Assembly: GCA_965215115.1 (NCBI GenBank) | Contig: OZ244050.1 | Coordinates: 558,001-622,000 of the forward strand | Source: CALDTK01 sp965215115 | GTDB taxonomy: Bacteria > Bacteroidota > Bacteroidia > Chitinophagales > Saprospiraceae | Reading direction: 5' to 3' | DNA length: 64,000 bases | Shown here: positions 1 to 9,606 of the stretch, in pieces | How positions within the stretch are numbered: the stretch's first letter is position 1 | How the letters are laid out: every line of letters begins with the position of its first letter | Translations under genes and position numbers: made by a program | The notes under the pieces: generated by a model | Databases searched by the model: none | The model's input: only the letters and a program-made list of their open reading frames with translations | Told to the model about the DNA's origin: nothing

Positions 1-495
1 GGCTTCGCCGCGGAGTACGGGCGGGTGCGGGGCGGGCGCGCCATCGCCGTGCGGGCCTGGCTACAGTTGATGGGCGTCTACCTGAGGCGGCTTTCGCCAA
101 AACCCGACCTCGACGCGCGCCCGCGCCCCGTCAGCATCGCCTTCCGCGACCTGCTCGACGCCCAGTTCGCCAGCGAACGCAACCCCGTCCACTACGCCGC
201 CCAGCTCGGGATCACCGGCGACCAACTCAACGCCCGCCTCCGCGACGAGACCGGGGCCGCCGCCCGCGAGCACATCGACCGCCGCGTCGTGCTCGAGGCC
301 GAGCGCCTGCTGGCCTTCACGTCGATGACCGTCCTCGAGATCGCCGCCCAACTCGGCTTCGAGGACCCGCAGTACTTCTGGCGCTACTTCCGCAAGCACA
401 CCCACGTCACCCCCGGCGAGTACCGCGAGCGCCAGCGACAAGACTTCGGGAACGCCGGGGCCCCAGGCCTGGAGCTGCCCTTCGACGAAGATTAA
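1..495 (+). CDS. AraC-type transcriptional regulator, C-terminal part (runs in from left edge)
   Basis: The frame is open from base 1, so the gene begins outside the window. The visible part ends in a two-helix-turn-helix AraC/XylS domain over roughly the last 100 residues: a first HTH around AAQLGITGDQLNARL, a second around LEIAAQLGFEDPQYFWRYF, then the family-typical tail HTHVTPGEYR. It should bind DNA and regulate transcription; the sensor part and target are not visible. A copy of the dispersed hairpin element at 89-103 encodes LSPK in the linker before the HTH domain. The family call is safe, the role unknown. Confidence 0.85.
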   Translation, partial: GFAAEYGRVRGGRAIAVRAWLQLMGVYLRRLSPKPDLDARPRPVSIAFRDLLDAQFASERNPVHYAAQLGITGDQLNARLRDETGAAAREHIDRRVVLEAERLLAFTSMTVLEIAAQLGFEDPQYFWRYFRKHTHVTPGEYRERQRQDFGNAGAPGLELPFDED

Positions 496-547
496 ACAAC
501 GGGCCAGCTCGGACCGGGACCTAGCGGGCGCTGGACGGGCACTAAAA

Positions 548-591
548 GACGCGGACAGGCGCAGGCAGACAGACGCAGACAGACGCAAAGC
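548..591 (+). repeat. degenerate 'GACGCAG/AGACGCA' short repeat
   Basis: Imperfect 7-8-base units (GACGCGGA, GGCGCAGG, AGACGCAG, AGACGCAAAG) sit in the gap between the AraC-type gene and the kinase-like gene. It resembles the repeats at 9554-9593, 9987-10023, 18719-18760 and 23563-23602. Confidence 0.6.
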
Positions 592-662
592 CCGGCCCCC
601 TACCTAGCCAGTCGTTCGAGCTCCTAGCTTACCAGCAGCGCAATCCACCCAAGGCCTCGAAC

Positions 663-1721
663 TCAATTCACCGCCATCGCCCCCTGCGCGCCCCCCGTGG
701 CTGCGACGACGGGCGTCGTGTCGATAGGCAGGTGCACGGTGAAGACACTCCCGCGGCCCGGGGCGGAGACGAGCGTAAGCTCACCCCCGAGGCGGGTGAC
801 GATGCGCTGCGCGACGGCGAGCCCGAGCCCCGTGCCGGGGTAGGCTTCGGCGGTGTGGAGTCTTTGGAAGAGCGCGAAGACGCGGCCGTGGTGCTCGGGC
901 GCGATGCCGATGCCGTTGTCGCTCACCTCGACGCGGACGCGGTCGTTGATGCGGCGGACCGTGAGCCCGACGCGGATAATGGCGTGGGCGTTGTAGAGGG
1001 CGGCGTTCTCGAGCAGTTGCCCGAAGGCTTGTCTGAGGGGCTCGATCGCGGCCAGCACCTCGCCCTCGCCGTCGATGCGGAGGTCGATGACGCGCCCGGG
1101 GTGCGCGGCCCGGAGTTCGGCGCCGAGCTGCGCGAGGAGGAAGGGAAGCGAGACGCGTTTTGGCGAAAGCCGCACCTCCTGGTGGATGCGCGAAAAGGCC
1201 AGCACGTCGCCGATGAGGCGGTCCATCTTGCGTGCGTATGCCTTGCCGGAGGCGACGTACTCGCCCAGCAACTCCCGGTCTTCGGCGGGGAGGCGGCGGT
1301 CGATGAGGTCGAGGAAGGCGTCGACGTTGCGGAGGGGCTCGGCGAGCTCGCGGCTCGTGGCGTAGGCGAAGCTCTCGAGCTGCGTCTCGGAAGCGGCGAT
1401 GCGGGCGAGGGCCTCGTCCAGCGCGGGACTGCGCTCGGGGGGCAGCGTCGTGGCCTCCGCCCGGCGCTCGTGAGCGTGCTTGCGACGCTCGTGGCAGTAA
1501 GCCGCCGAGGTGCCGCAGAGCAGCACCGTCGTGGCCAGCAACAGCCATTCGTACAGGTGGGCGCGGCCCTGCACCGACGGCTGCGTGACCTCGGGCCGTG
1601 CCGTAGACTGCGTGGCGGTGGCTCGGCACCCGCCGAGTAGCACGAAGGCCAGCAGCGCCAGCGCCGCGACCCAGATCGCGAGGAAGGGTCGGTGGGCAGT
1701 GAGTTTGGCGACGGAGGGCAT
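663..1721 (-). CDS. histidine-kinase-like sensor lacking the canonical phospho-acceptor His
   Basis: Membrane-associated HisKA/HATPase_c protein of about 352 aa from the ATG at 1721 (a TTG 18 bases upstream is possible). The N-terminus is hydrophobic with a lipobox-like LLGGC, followed by a second hydrophobic segment (YEWLLLATTVLLCG). The dimerisation helix reads FAYATSRELAEPLRNV, where the family normally has S-H-D/E-L: the His position is Arg (CGC). The ATP-binding part keeps an N-box-like QLLENAALYN, a G1 box DNGIGIAP and a G2 box GTGLGLAVA. It may be a pseudokinase, or phosphorylate through another residue. No response regulator is adjacent. A hairpin element at 1157-1171 lies inside the gene (RLSPKR). 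Confidence 0.8.
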   Translation of the reverse strand: MPSVAKLTAHRPFLAIWVAALALLAFVLLGGCRATATQSTARPEVTQPSVQGRAHLYEWLLLATTVLLCGTSAAYCHERRKHAHERRAEATTLPPERSPALDEALARIAASETQLESFAYATSRELAEPLRNVDAFLDLIDRRLPAEDRELLGEYVASGKAYARKMDRLIGDVLAFSRIHQEVRLSPKRVSLPFLLAQLGAELRAAHPGRVIDLRIDGEGEVLAAIEPLRQAFGQLLENAALYNAHAIIRVGLTVRRINDRVRVEVSDNGIGIAPEHHGRVFALFQRLHTAEAYPGTGLGLAVAQRIVTRLGGELTLVSAPGRGSVFTVHLPIDTTPVVAATGGAQGAMAVN

Positions 1722-1770
1722 CACCGGCTGCGGTTGCAAACCCTACGCCAGAAGCCGGGGTGTGGATAAG

Positions 1771-1785
1771 GTTTTGGCGTAAGCC
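1771..1785 (+). repeat. dispersed GNAA mini-hairpin, GTAA-loop variant
   Basis: GTTTTGGCGTAAGCC lies intergenically 50 bases upstream of the kinase-like start. The GGC/GCC stem is intact and only the second loop base differs from consensus. Confidence 0.85.
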
Positions 1786-1814
1786 CATCCCCCCACCGCC
1801 GCCACCGCCATCGC

Positions 1815-3023
1815 CTACACGTGCGCCCTCACCGCCCGCCTGGCCGCCGGAATACTCGCGATACACCCGATGACCAGCACCGTGACCACCACTATCACCA
1901 CGTCGAGCGGCCGCATCTCGATCGGGTAGGCGCTCACGACCAGCCCCTCCGGCACGCGCACGATCCCGAAGACCTTCTGCAACACGTAGATCACCACGGC
2001 GAGCCCGAGCCCGAGCGCCGCCCCCATCGACGACAGCAGGAAGCCGAGCCCGAGGAAGATGCCGCGGATGGTACTCGCCTGCGCGCCCATCGCCCTGAGG
2101 ATACCGATGTCGCGCTCCTTCTCCAACACGATGAGCCACAGGCACCCGACGAGGTTGAAGCTCACCAGCAGCAGCACGAGCGTGAGGATGATGTAGCTCA
2201 GCCACTTCTCGATGTTCATGAGGCGCAGCAGGTCGGCGTCCTGCTCGCGGCGGTCCTCGACGGTGAAGCGGTCGCCGAGCAGGTCCCCGATCGCGTCGGC
2301 GACTTTGCCGTAGTCGGCTTTCGCCAAAACGCTCAACTCGACCGCCGAGGCCTGGCCGGCGAGTCCGAGCAGGTCCTGCACACTGCGCAGGTCCGTGAAC
2401 AGGTACTGCTGGTCGTAGTCCTGCTGAATGGCGAAGGTGCCCTGCGGGTAGACCGCCCGCACGCGAAACGGCTGGTCGAGGGGTCCGCGCTGCTGGCGCT
2501 TCGCGGCGTAGACCTGGACGGGCTCGAAGGGGTCGCCCGTGTTCACGTCGAGCTTGTTGCTGAGCCCGAGCCCGAGCACCCCGAACGAGCGCCCGTCCGT
2601 CGCGCCGTAGATGCCGAAGTCGCCCTCGATCAAGACGCTGTCGACGTCCGACACGAGCACGTAGGCCGAGTCGACCCCCTTCACCTTCCCGAACGCCCGC
2701 GAGTCCCCGTACTCGAAGAAGGCCGTCTCCTCGAGGACCACCGAGACGTCGGCCACCCCCGGCACACCCCGCAGCTCCGCGAAGGGGAAGCTGTCGAGCG
2801 CGAAGGTCTTCCCCCGCGCCGGCGTCACCTGCACGGCCGAGTTGAACTTCCCGAACATCTCCCCGATCACCTGCTCGAAGCCGTTGAACACGCTCAGCAC
2901 CAGCAGCACCGCCGCCGCGCCCACGGCCAGCCCCGCGACGCTGAGCGCGGTGACCAGGTTGATGACGTTGACGGAGCGCCGCCCGAACATGTAGCGCAGG
3001 GCGAAGCGGAGGGGGAGGGACAT
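1815..3023 (-). CDS. LolC/LolE-type (FtsX-like) ABC transporter permease
   Basis: About 402 aa from the ATG at 3023. The N-terminal FALRYMFGRRSVNVINLVT leads into a transmembrane helix (ALSVAGLAVGAAAVLLVLSV), then a periplasmic MacB-type core domain and three C-terminal membrane helices. The cytoplasmic loop reads EKERDIGILRAMGA, the classic FtsX/LolE coupling motif. Such permeases pair with an ATPase to extract lipoproteins or move signals across the inner membrane; no ATPase gene is next to it. The start is preceded by a pyrimidine-rich leader, not a Shine-Dalgarno sequence, and lies divergent from purN. A hairpin element at 2316-2330 encodes SVLAKA. Confidence 0.88.
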   Translation of the reverse strand: MSLPLRFALRYMFGRRSVNVINLVTALSVAGLAVGAAAVLLVLSVFNGFEQVIGEMFGKFNSAVQVTPARGKTFALDSFPFAELRGVPGVADVSVVLEETAFFEYGDSRAFGKVKGVDSAYVLVSDVDSVLIEGDFGIYGATDGRSFGVLGLGLSNKLDVNTGDPFEPVQVYAAKRQQRGPLDQPFRVRAVYPQGTFAIQQDYDQQYLFTDLRSVQDLLGLAGQASAVELSVLAKADYGKVADAIGDLLGDRFTVEDRREQDADLLRLMNIEKWLSYIILTLVLLLVSFNLVGCLWLIVLEKERDIGILRAMGAQASTIRGIFLGLGFLLSSMGAALGLGLAVVIYVLQKVFGIVRVPEGLVVSAYPIEMRPLDVVIVVVTVLVIGCIASIPAARRAVRAHV

Positions 3024-3043
3024 GGGAAGGGGGAGAGGGATAG

Positions 3044-3171
3044 AGTGGAAAGTGGAAAGTGGCCTTTCGGACAGTTTAGCGGTGCGAAGATGGCCCGGGT
3101 CTATCTGGGATAGTTTTGCCGCAAGGCGGATGCGCACTTTTCACTTTTCACTTTCCAACTTTCGCACTTTC
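3044..3171. repeat. 7-bp-period pyrimidine/purine repeats flanking the divergent ftsX-like/purN gap
   Basis: The left block (3044-3062) is AGTGGAA-type and the right block (3135-3170) is CACTTTT/CACTTTC-type heptads running into the purN ATG. The blocks are near reverse complements, so each divergent gene has the same C/T-rich leader on its own sense strand. A hairpin element (3113-3127, GCC-GCAA-GGC) lies between them. Confidence 0.7.
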
Positions 3172-3762
3172 ATGCGCCGCATCCTCATCCTTGCCTCGGG
3201 CTCCGGCTCCAACGCCGAACGCCTCATCGAGTACTTCGCCGAGGGTGCGGAGGCGCGTGTCGTGGCCGTGCTCTCCGACCGGCGCGGGGCCGGCGTCCAC
3301 GAGCGGGCGCGTCGGCTCGGCGTCGTCTCGGAGTGGCTTTCGCCAAAACAGCGCACGGCCCCGGGGGAGATGCTCCGCGTTTTGCGGAAGCACACGCCCG
3401 ACCTCATCGTGCTGGCAGGCTACCTCAAGCTGGTCCCCGGAGACGTCGTGGCGGGTTTTGCCGGAAGGCTCCTCAACATACATCCGGCGCTGCTGCCGAA
3501 CTACGGCGGCGCCGGCATGTACGGGCACCACGTCCACGCGGCGGTGGCGGCGAACGGGGACCGCGTGTCCGGCATCACGATCCACCTCGCCGACGAGGCC
3601 TACGACCGCGGGCGCGTCCTGTTCCAGGCCACCGTCCCGATTGCGGCGGGGAGTACGGCCGAGCAGATCGCGGCGGCCGTCCTGCAGCTCGAGCACCGGC
3701 ACTTCGCGCCCGTGGTGGCGGCACACCTCCGGCACGTAGCCGAAAGCAAGCCTATATCTTAG
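3172..3762 (+). CDS. purN: phosphoribosylglycinamide formyltransferase (GART)
   Basis: 196 aa. It transfers the formyl group of 10-formyl-tetrahydrofolate to GAR in purine synthesis. The N-terminal ILASGSGSNAERLIEYF is the substrate-binding loop; the catalytic N-x-H lies in NIHPALLPNYGGAGMYG and the later Asp in SGITIHLADEAYDRGRVLFQ. Length is normal. The ATG at 3172 is chosen because the conserved MRRILILASGSGSN begins there. Three hairpin elements fall in the gene (3335-3349, 3379-3391, 3455-3469); the last encodes GFAGRL just before the conserved NIHP, with no apparent insertion relative to the family pattern. Confidence 0.95.
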   Translation: MRRILILASGSGSNAERLIEYFAEGAEARVVAVLSDRRGAGVHERARRLGVVSEWLSPKQRTAPGEMLRVLRKHTPDLIVLAGYLKLVPGDVVAGFAGRLLNIHPALLPNYGGAGMYGHHVHAAVAANGDRVSGITIHLADEAYDRGRVLFQATVPIAAGSTAEQIAAAVLQLEHRHFAPVVAAHLRHVAESKPIS

Positions 3763-3808
3763 CGCTTCGTCAAGAGCGGGTCCGAAACCCCGCCTCTCGT
3801 TCTCGCCT

Positions 3809-6034
3809 ATGAAGTCGTCCGCGCTCCCGAACCTACTCCTCGCACTCTGTCTCGCCGCGGGTACGCAGGCCTCCGCCCAGGAGATCAGCTACAAGGAGCA
3901 CCTCAGGCTGGCCGAGCGCTTCCTGGCCCTCGGGGAGCACCTCAAGGCCGCCGAGCAGTACGCCGACGCGTACCTCATGAAGCCCAGGAAGGACGAGCTG
4001 GCCTTCGCGGCGGCGGAGGAGTTCTACCTCGTGAAGGACTACACCCGCGCCGCGGCGCACTACGAGCCGATCGTGCGGGAGTGGAAGGACTACCCGCTGG
4101 CGGGCCTGCGCTACGCGAGGAGCCTCAAGCAGGACGGCGAGTTCGACCGGGCGACGGCGGCCTACCTCGAGTACCTGAGCTTTTACAGGGGCGCGGACCT
4201 GCCGATCCTCAAGGCCATCGTCGAGACCGAGGTGAAGGGGGCCGAGATGGCGCGGCAGGCCCTGCGGAGCTTCAACCCCGACGTGATCGTGGAGCCCTTC
4301 GGGACCTCGATCAACGAGCCGAGCAACGAGATGGCCCCGATGCCGCTCTCGGCTGAGACGCTGTACTTCCTGAGCGATCGCCGCGGGCCGATGCGGATGT
4401 ACCGCAGCTTCGAGGCCGGGGGCAACTGGCAGCCCGCCGAGGCCGCCGACCAGTTCCCGATCGTGGCCGGGAGGCACATCGGGCCGGGGACGCTGAGCCC
4501 GCTGCAGGACCGGTTTTACTTCAGCCTCTGCGACGAGAAGGAGGTCATGACGCAGCCCACGGCGCTTTGCAAGATCTACGTGATCCAGCGCTCGGGCGGG
4601 TCCTGGTCGACGCCGCAGCCCCTGCCCTCGTACATCAACACCGAGGACAACTCCACGTCCCACCCCTACGTCTACCGCGACGGCGAGCAGGAAGTGATGC
4701 TGTTTGCCTCGAACCGCCTCGACGGCTACGGCGGGATGGACCTCTACCGCTCGGAGCGCTACCTCAACTCGGGGGCCCTCGATTTTAGCTTCCCGCAAAA
4801 CTTAGGCCCGGTGGTCAATGGCGTCGGCGACGAGGTGAGTCCATTCTACAACCCGACTACCCAAACGCTCTTCTTCGCCTCCAACGGCAACCTCAACCTC
4901 GGCGGCTACGACATCTTCTCGACCCAGGGCGGGCGCGCGGGCTTCAACGTCCCGAAGAACGTGGGCGCGCCGATCAACAGCTCCGCGGACGACTACTACT
5001 ACCGCGAGATACCGGCGTCGGGCAACGCTGTGCTGTCGAGCAACCGCGCGATCCGCGACGCGAAGACGCGCACCAACAACGAAGATCTGTACCTCGTGAG
5101 GCCGGGCACCCCCACGCTGCCGCTCAGCCTGCAGGTCGTCGACTCGACTTCCGAACTCGGCCTCGGCGACGTGATGCTGGCCGCGTTCACGAACGAACCC
5201 AGCGGCGGCCGTAAGCTCATCACCACCGCCCGCAGCAACGACGGCTTCTTCTCCGTAGAGCTCCCGATGGGCACCGAGGTGACGCTCGATATCCGCCGCG
5301 AGGACTACAAGCCCGTCGAGCGCACGGTGACGATCCCGAGGTCCCGCAAGGAAGGTTTCCAACTCCCGCGCATCCGGATGCAGCGCATCGTGGTGACGCT
5401 GGCGGACGTGCAGCAGATCGAGAACAGCCGTACGACGCCGCCCGCGGCCAAGGTCCCCACGACGCCCGCCGGATCGACGAAGCCCCCGCCCGCCAGCAAA
5501 GCGGCACCCAGTGCCCCAACGAGCGGAACCCCGCCATCGATAACCCCCGCGACAACGCCCGCCGCGACGCCGCCTAGCGGTACGCCACCCGTTACCACGC
5601 CGCCGACAACTACGCCACCGAGTCCCTCAGTACCTAGCGTGACGCCCCCCGCCGCGAAGCCGGGTGGCAATGCATCGGTCTTGCCGCCGGCCCCGACACC
5701 AGCCCCTACGCCAACGTCCGAGCCAGACCCCGTGACGGCCTCCGCACCATCGCCGATAGCGCCCGTCCGCGCACCCGCCCGCGAGTACCGCATCCAGCTC
5801 GAGGCCCGCGCGGAGTTCGAGCCGTACCACCGCCGCTACGAAGGCCTGGGTCGCGTCGGCGAGCTCTCGATGGATTACATCTCGGACAAGAACCTGTACC
5901 GCATCCTCGTAGGCCGGTACGGTACGCTCCCGGAGGCCACCGCTGCTCTGGGCGGCGTGCAGTCTGCGGGTTTTCCCAACGCCTACGTGGTGGCGTTCGA
6001 CTTCGGGACGTACCGGGGGATGGCTAGGAATTAG
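3809..6034 (+). CDS. TPR/PD40-repeat envelope protein with C-terminal SPOR-like domain
   Basis: 741 aa with a signal peptide ending near ASAQ. The first ~130 residues look like TPR helices (LRLAERFLALGEHLKAAEQY). Residues ~160-430 carry WD40-like PD40 strands (LYFLSDRRG, LFASNRLDGYGGMDLYRS, LFFASNGNLNLGGYDIF). A carboxypeptidase-regulatory-like beta domain follows, then a Pro/Thr/Ala-rich linker (~550-640), then a SPOR-like end (YRIQLEARAEF...YRILVGRYGTLPEATAAL). This architecture is typical of Bacteroidota proteins near the outer membrane and peptidoglycan; the exact role is unknown. Confidence 0.8.
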   Translation: MKSSALPNLLLALCLAAGTQASAQEISYKEHLRLAERFLALGEHLKAAEQYADAYLMKPRKDELAFAAAEEFYLVKDYTRAAAHYEPIVREWKDYPLAGLRYARSLKQDGEFDRATAAYLEYLSFYRGADLPILKAIVETEVKGAEMARQALRSFNPDVIVEPFGTSINEPSNEMAPMPLSAETLYFLSDRRGPMRMYRSFEAGGNWQPAEAADQFPIVAGRHIGPGTLSPLQDRFYFSLCDEKEVMTQPTALCKIYVIQRSGGSWSTPQPLPSYINTEDNSTSHPYVYRDGEQEVMLFASNRLDGYGGMDLYRSERYLNSGALDFSFPQNLGPVVNGVGDEVSPFYNPTTQTLFFASNGNLNLGGYDIFSTQGGRAGFNVPKNVGAPINSSADDYYYREIPASGNAVLSSNRAIRDAKTRTNNEDLYLVRPGTPTLPLSLQVVDSTSELGLGDVMLAAFTNEPSGGRKLITTARSNDGFFSVELPMGTEVTLDIRREDYKPVERTVTIPRSRKEGFQLPRIRMQRIVVTLADVQQIENSRTTPPAAKVPTTPAGSTKPPPASKAAPSAPTSGTPPSITPATTPAATPPSGTPPVTTPPTTTPPSPSVPSVTPPAAKPGGNASVLPPAPTPAPTPTSEPDPVTASAPSPIAPVRAPAREYRIQLEARAEFEPYHRRYEGLGRVGELSMDYISDKNLYRILVGRYGTLPEATAALGGVQSAGFPNAYVVAFDFGTYRGMARN

Positions 6035-6048
6035 GAGTATTCGTTAGG

Positions 6049-6768
6049 CTACCGGTCCTGCCGCGCGAAGACCCGCCTCATCAGGTCCGTCGTGCGTGCG
6101 CTTACGTTCTCGCGGATGTCGAGTTCTTCCTTGGCGACCATGGCGAACAGCCCGTCGAGGGCCTGCTTGGTGACGTAATCGTCGAGTTCGGGATTGACAT
6201 CGGTCACGAGGGGGATCTGGTTGTACTTCCCGACGGCGTCGCCCCAGTACTTGCGCGCCTGAAACTTGTCGAGCGAGCTGATGATGACGGGCTTGAACTG
6301 GGCGTAGAGCTGCTGGTAGGTCTTGTCGTTGAGGTAGGTGGTCGCGGCGTCCTTGGGTCCCATCAGGATGTTGGTCGCGTCGGCGAAGGTCATCTGGCGA
6401 ATGGCGTCCTTGAAGATGGGGGCGGCCTGCTTGGCGGCATCCTCGGCGCCGGCGTTGATTTTCTCGAGGACGACCTGCTCGAGGTTGTTGAAGCCCGGGA
6501 TGGCCTGGAGGCGATCGGTGACCTTGCGGGCTTCCTCCGGGAGGAGGATCTTGTAGGGGCTGTCGAAGTAGCCGCCTTTTTGGCTCAGGAGATTAGAGCC
6601 GGTGGTGATGCCCTTGTCGAGGGCCTGCTTGAGGCCGGTGCCGATGTCCTCGTTGGAGAGGGTGTACTCGCCGGCGGCCTTGACGACGCGGTCGACCGTC
6701 GCGGGGTCGCAGGAGGGGGTCATCAGCAGGATGAGCATACCGGTGAAGACGATCGGGAGTTGGCGCAT
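6049..6768 (-). CDS. DUF4197-family lipoprotein
   Basis: 239 aa with a lipoprotein signal (LILLMTPSC, Cys near residue 20). The body matches the DUF4197 pattern: GLKQALDKGITTGSNLLSQKGGYFDSPYKI, LLPEEARKV, NAGAEDAAKQAAPIF and a C-terminal KEELDIREN. Function is unknown; the family is widespread in Bacteroidota and Proteobacteria. The start has the leader CCCCACCCATG with a hairpin element 12 bases further upstream (6781-6795). It converges on the PD40 gene, 14 bases apart. Confidence 0.85.
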   Translation of the reverse strand: MRQLPIVFTGMLILLMTPSCDPATVDRVVKAAGEYTLSNEDIGTGLKQALDKGITTGSNLLSQKGGYFDSPYKILLPEEARKVTDRLQAIPGFNNLEQVVLEKINAGAEDAAKQAAPIFKDAIRQMTFADATNILMGPKDAATTYLNDKTYQQLYAQFKPVIISSLDKFQARKYWGDAVGKYNQIPLVTDVNPELDDYVTKQALDGLFAMVAKEELDIRENVSARTTDLMRRVFARQDR

Positions 6769-6780
6769 GGGTGGGGTGTC

Positions 6781-6795
6781 GTTTTGGCGAAAGCC
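6781..6795 (+). repeat. dispersed GNAA mini-hairpin, exact consensus
   Basis: GTTTTGGCGAAAGCC in the leader of the DUF4197 gene; on that gene's sense strand it reads GGCTTTCGCCAAAAC, 12 bases before the ATG. Confidence 0.9.
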
Positions 6796-6910
6796 TAACG
6801 TGGGGTGTGGCAGAGAGGCTGCAAGGTAGGCGCTTTGGTAACGGGAGATTAACGGTGGTGGGCTTCGCTCCGCTCAGCGGGAGGGACCCGCTTCGCTCAT
6901 CAGGGAGGTT

Positions 6911-7073
6911 TTTTGAACGCGGAGCCGCGGAGTTTTTGCTCTTAGGCCGATTCAGGGTGGGTGCCGGTAGTGTCGCCCCCGCTAGAACGGGCTTGCCAGT
7001 AGCAAGGCACGACACTACCGGCACCCGTCACGGATCGGCCCCCCGAGCAACCTCCGCGGCTCCGCGTTCAAAA
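6911..7073. repeat. ~163-bp interrupted inverted-repeat element (MITE-like or structured RNA)
   Basis: The outer arms 6911-6932 and 7052-7073 are perfect 22-base reverse complements. Inside them TTGCTC/GAGCAA and GGCCGA/TCGGCC can pair, then 6959-6975 and 7010-7026 form a perfect 17-bp stem. The apex holds two small hairpins (CCCG..CGGG and CTTGC..GCAAG). The element lies between the divergent DUF4197 and OmpA-type genes. Its ends (AACGCGGAGCCGCGGAG) recall the GxxExxY-linked repeats. I see no obvious target-site duplication. Confidence 0.8.
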
Positions 7074-7140
7074 TATAGGCTGAGCCAAGCGAAGCCACCC
7101 AAACTGAACTACTTGCCTCCTAAACCTAGTTACTGCTAAC

Positions 7141-8001
7141 ATGCAGCTCTCCAACCTCTTCCTCTGTCTCGTCACGTGCTTCGGGAGTTTTACCGTTTTG
7201 GCGCAAGCCGACCCCACGCCCGTCCCCGTCGAGGACACGGTCTTGGTGACGCCCGACAGCGACGTGCTGGAGGTGGTGATCAATATGAAGGGCTCGAGTG
7301 GGTTCCCGGCGAAGGGCGTGCAGGTGGCGTTGTACGACGTGCCGAGCGGCCGCATCGCCGCCAGGGGTCGCACCGACGCGATGGGTTCGATCAGCCTGGC
7401 GGCGCCCTTCACGGGACGCTACCGCCTCGAGACCTGCGACCCGCGCTACTTCTCGACCGGGGCCGTGATCAACGACTGCGGCAGCGACGGCGAGCCGACC
7501 CTGATGTGCGTGGAGGGTTTCGACTTCTTTACCTACGATGACGCCGCCGAGGGTACGGGCGCCGACCACATCCTCCTCGCCGAACTCGAGCTCGACTCGC
7601 TGGCCGTGGGTCAGATCGTGGACCTCGACAACATCCTCTACGACTACGATAAGGCCACCCTGCGGCCCGAGAGCCGGCGGGAGTTAGACCAGTTGGTGCG
7701 CGCGCTCAAGCAGTTGCCCGGCCTCGATATCGAACTCCGCAGCCATACGGACAGCCGCGGTACGGAGGCGTACAACCAGGACCTGAGCCAGCGTCGCGCC
7801 CAGAGCGTAGTGGACTATCTTGTCGACCACGGCGTGACCTCGAATCGCTTCACGGCCAAAGGTTTTGGCGAAAGCCGCCTGCTCAATGAGTGTGCCGACG
7901 GGGTGGAGTGCAGCGAGGCGAAGCACCAGCGCAACCGCCGCACGGAGTTCGAGATCAAGGCCTACGAGGCGCGGGCGTGTCCGGAGTTGGCCGACCGGTA
8001 G
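7141..8001 (+). CDS. OmpA-family peptidoglycan-binding outer-membrane protein
   Basis: 286 aa. The signal peptide ends at VLAQA; these codons are the hairpin element GTTTTGGCGCAAGCC (7195-7209). Residues ~35-140 form a beta-rich regulatory-like domain, and the C-terminal ~110 residues an OmpA domain with LDNILYDYDKATLRPES, RSHTDSRGTEAYNQDLSQRR and NRRTEFEI. It should anchor the outer membrane to peptidoglycan. A second element at 7862-7876 encodes the family-typical GFGESR without an evident insertion. The gene is preceded by the inverted-repeat element at 6911-7073. Confidence 0.9.
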   Translation: MQLSNLFLCLVTCFGSFTVLAQADPTPVPVEDTVLVTPDSDVLEVVINMKGSSGFPAKGVQVALYDVPSGRIAARGRTDAMGSISLAAPFTGRYRLETCDPRYFSTGAVINDCGSDGEPTLMCVEGFDFFTYDDAAEGTGADHILLAELELDSLAVGQIVDLDNILYDYDKATLRPESRRELDQLVRALKQLPGLDIELRSHTDSRGTEAYNQDLSQRRAQSVVDYLVDHGVTSNRFTAKGFGESRLLNECADGVECSEAKHQRNRRTEFEIKAYEARACPELADR

Positions 8002-8087
8002 GGTTGGACCGCGGATCGTTTAAACACATGGATTTTTTTGGAATGCTGCGTTCAAAAGCCCGCTAGCTGAGCGAAGCGAGCGCCGGT

Positions 8088-9539
<1,452 letters not shown>

Positions 9540-9553
9540 AACGAGGGGTGTTT

Positions 9554-9593
9554 GGACGCAAGTTTCGCAATGGAGACGCAAGGAGCGCAAGGG
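9554..9593 (+). repeat. ~40-bp GxxExxY-associated repeat, copy 1
   Basis: GGACGCAAGTTTCGCAATGG followed by AGACGCAAGGAGCGCAAGGG. The copy at 9987-10023 is nearly its reverse complement with one mismatch; a diverged copy is at 23563-23602. Together copies 1 and 2 flank the GxxExxY gene as inverted repeats. Confidence 0.85.
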
Positions 9594-9606
9594 TAGGGCG
9601 CTGTGC

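Noticed and set aside
781..2205. 474-codon frame overlapping the kinase-like and permease genes
   Set aside because: Arg/Gly/Ala-rich shadow lying across two real genes.
4788..4801. GCTTCCCGCAAAAC as an element copy
   Set aside because: On the minus strand the loop has five bases (GGGAA); left out of the count.
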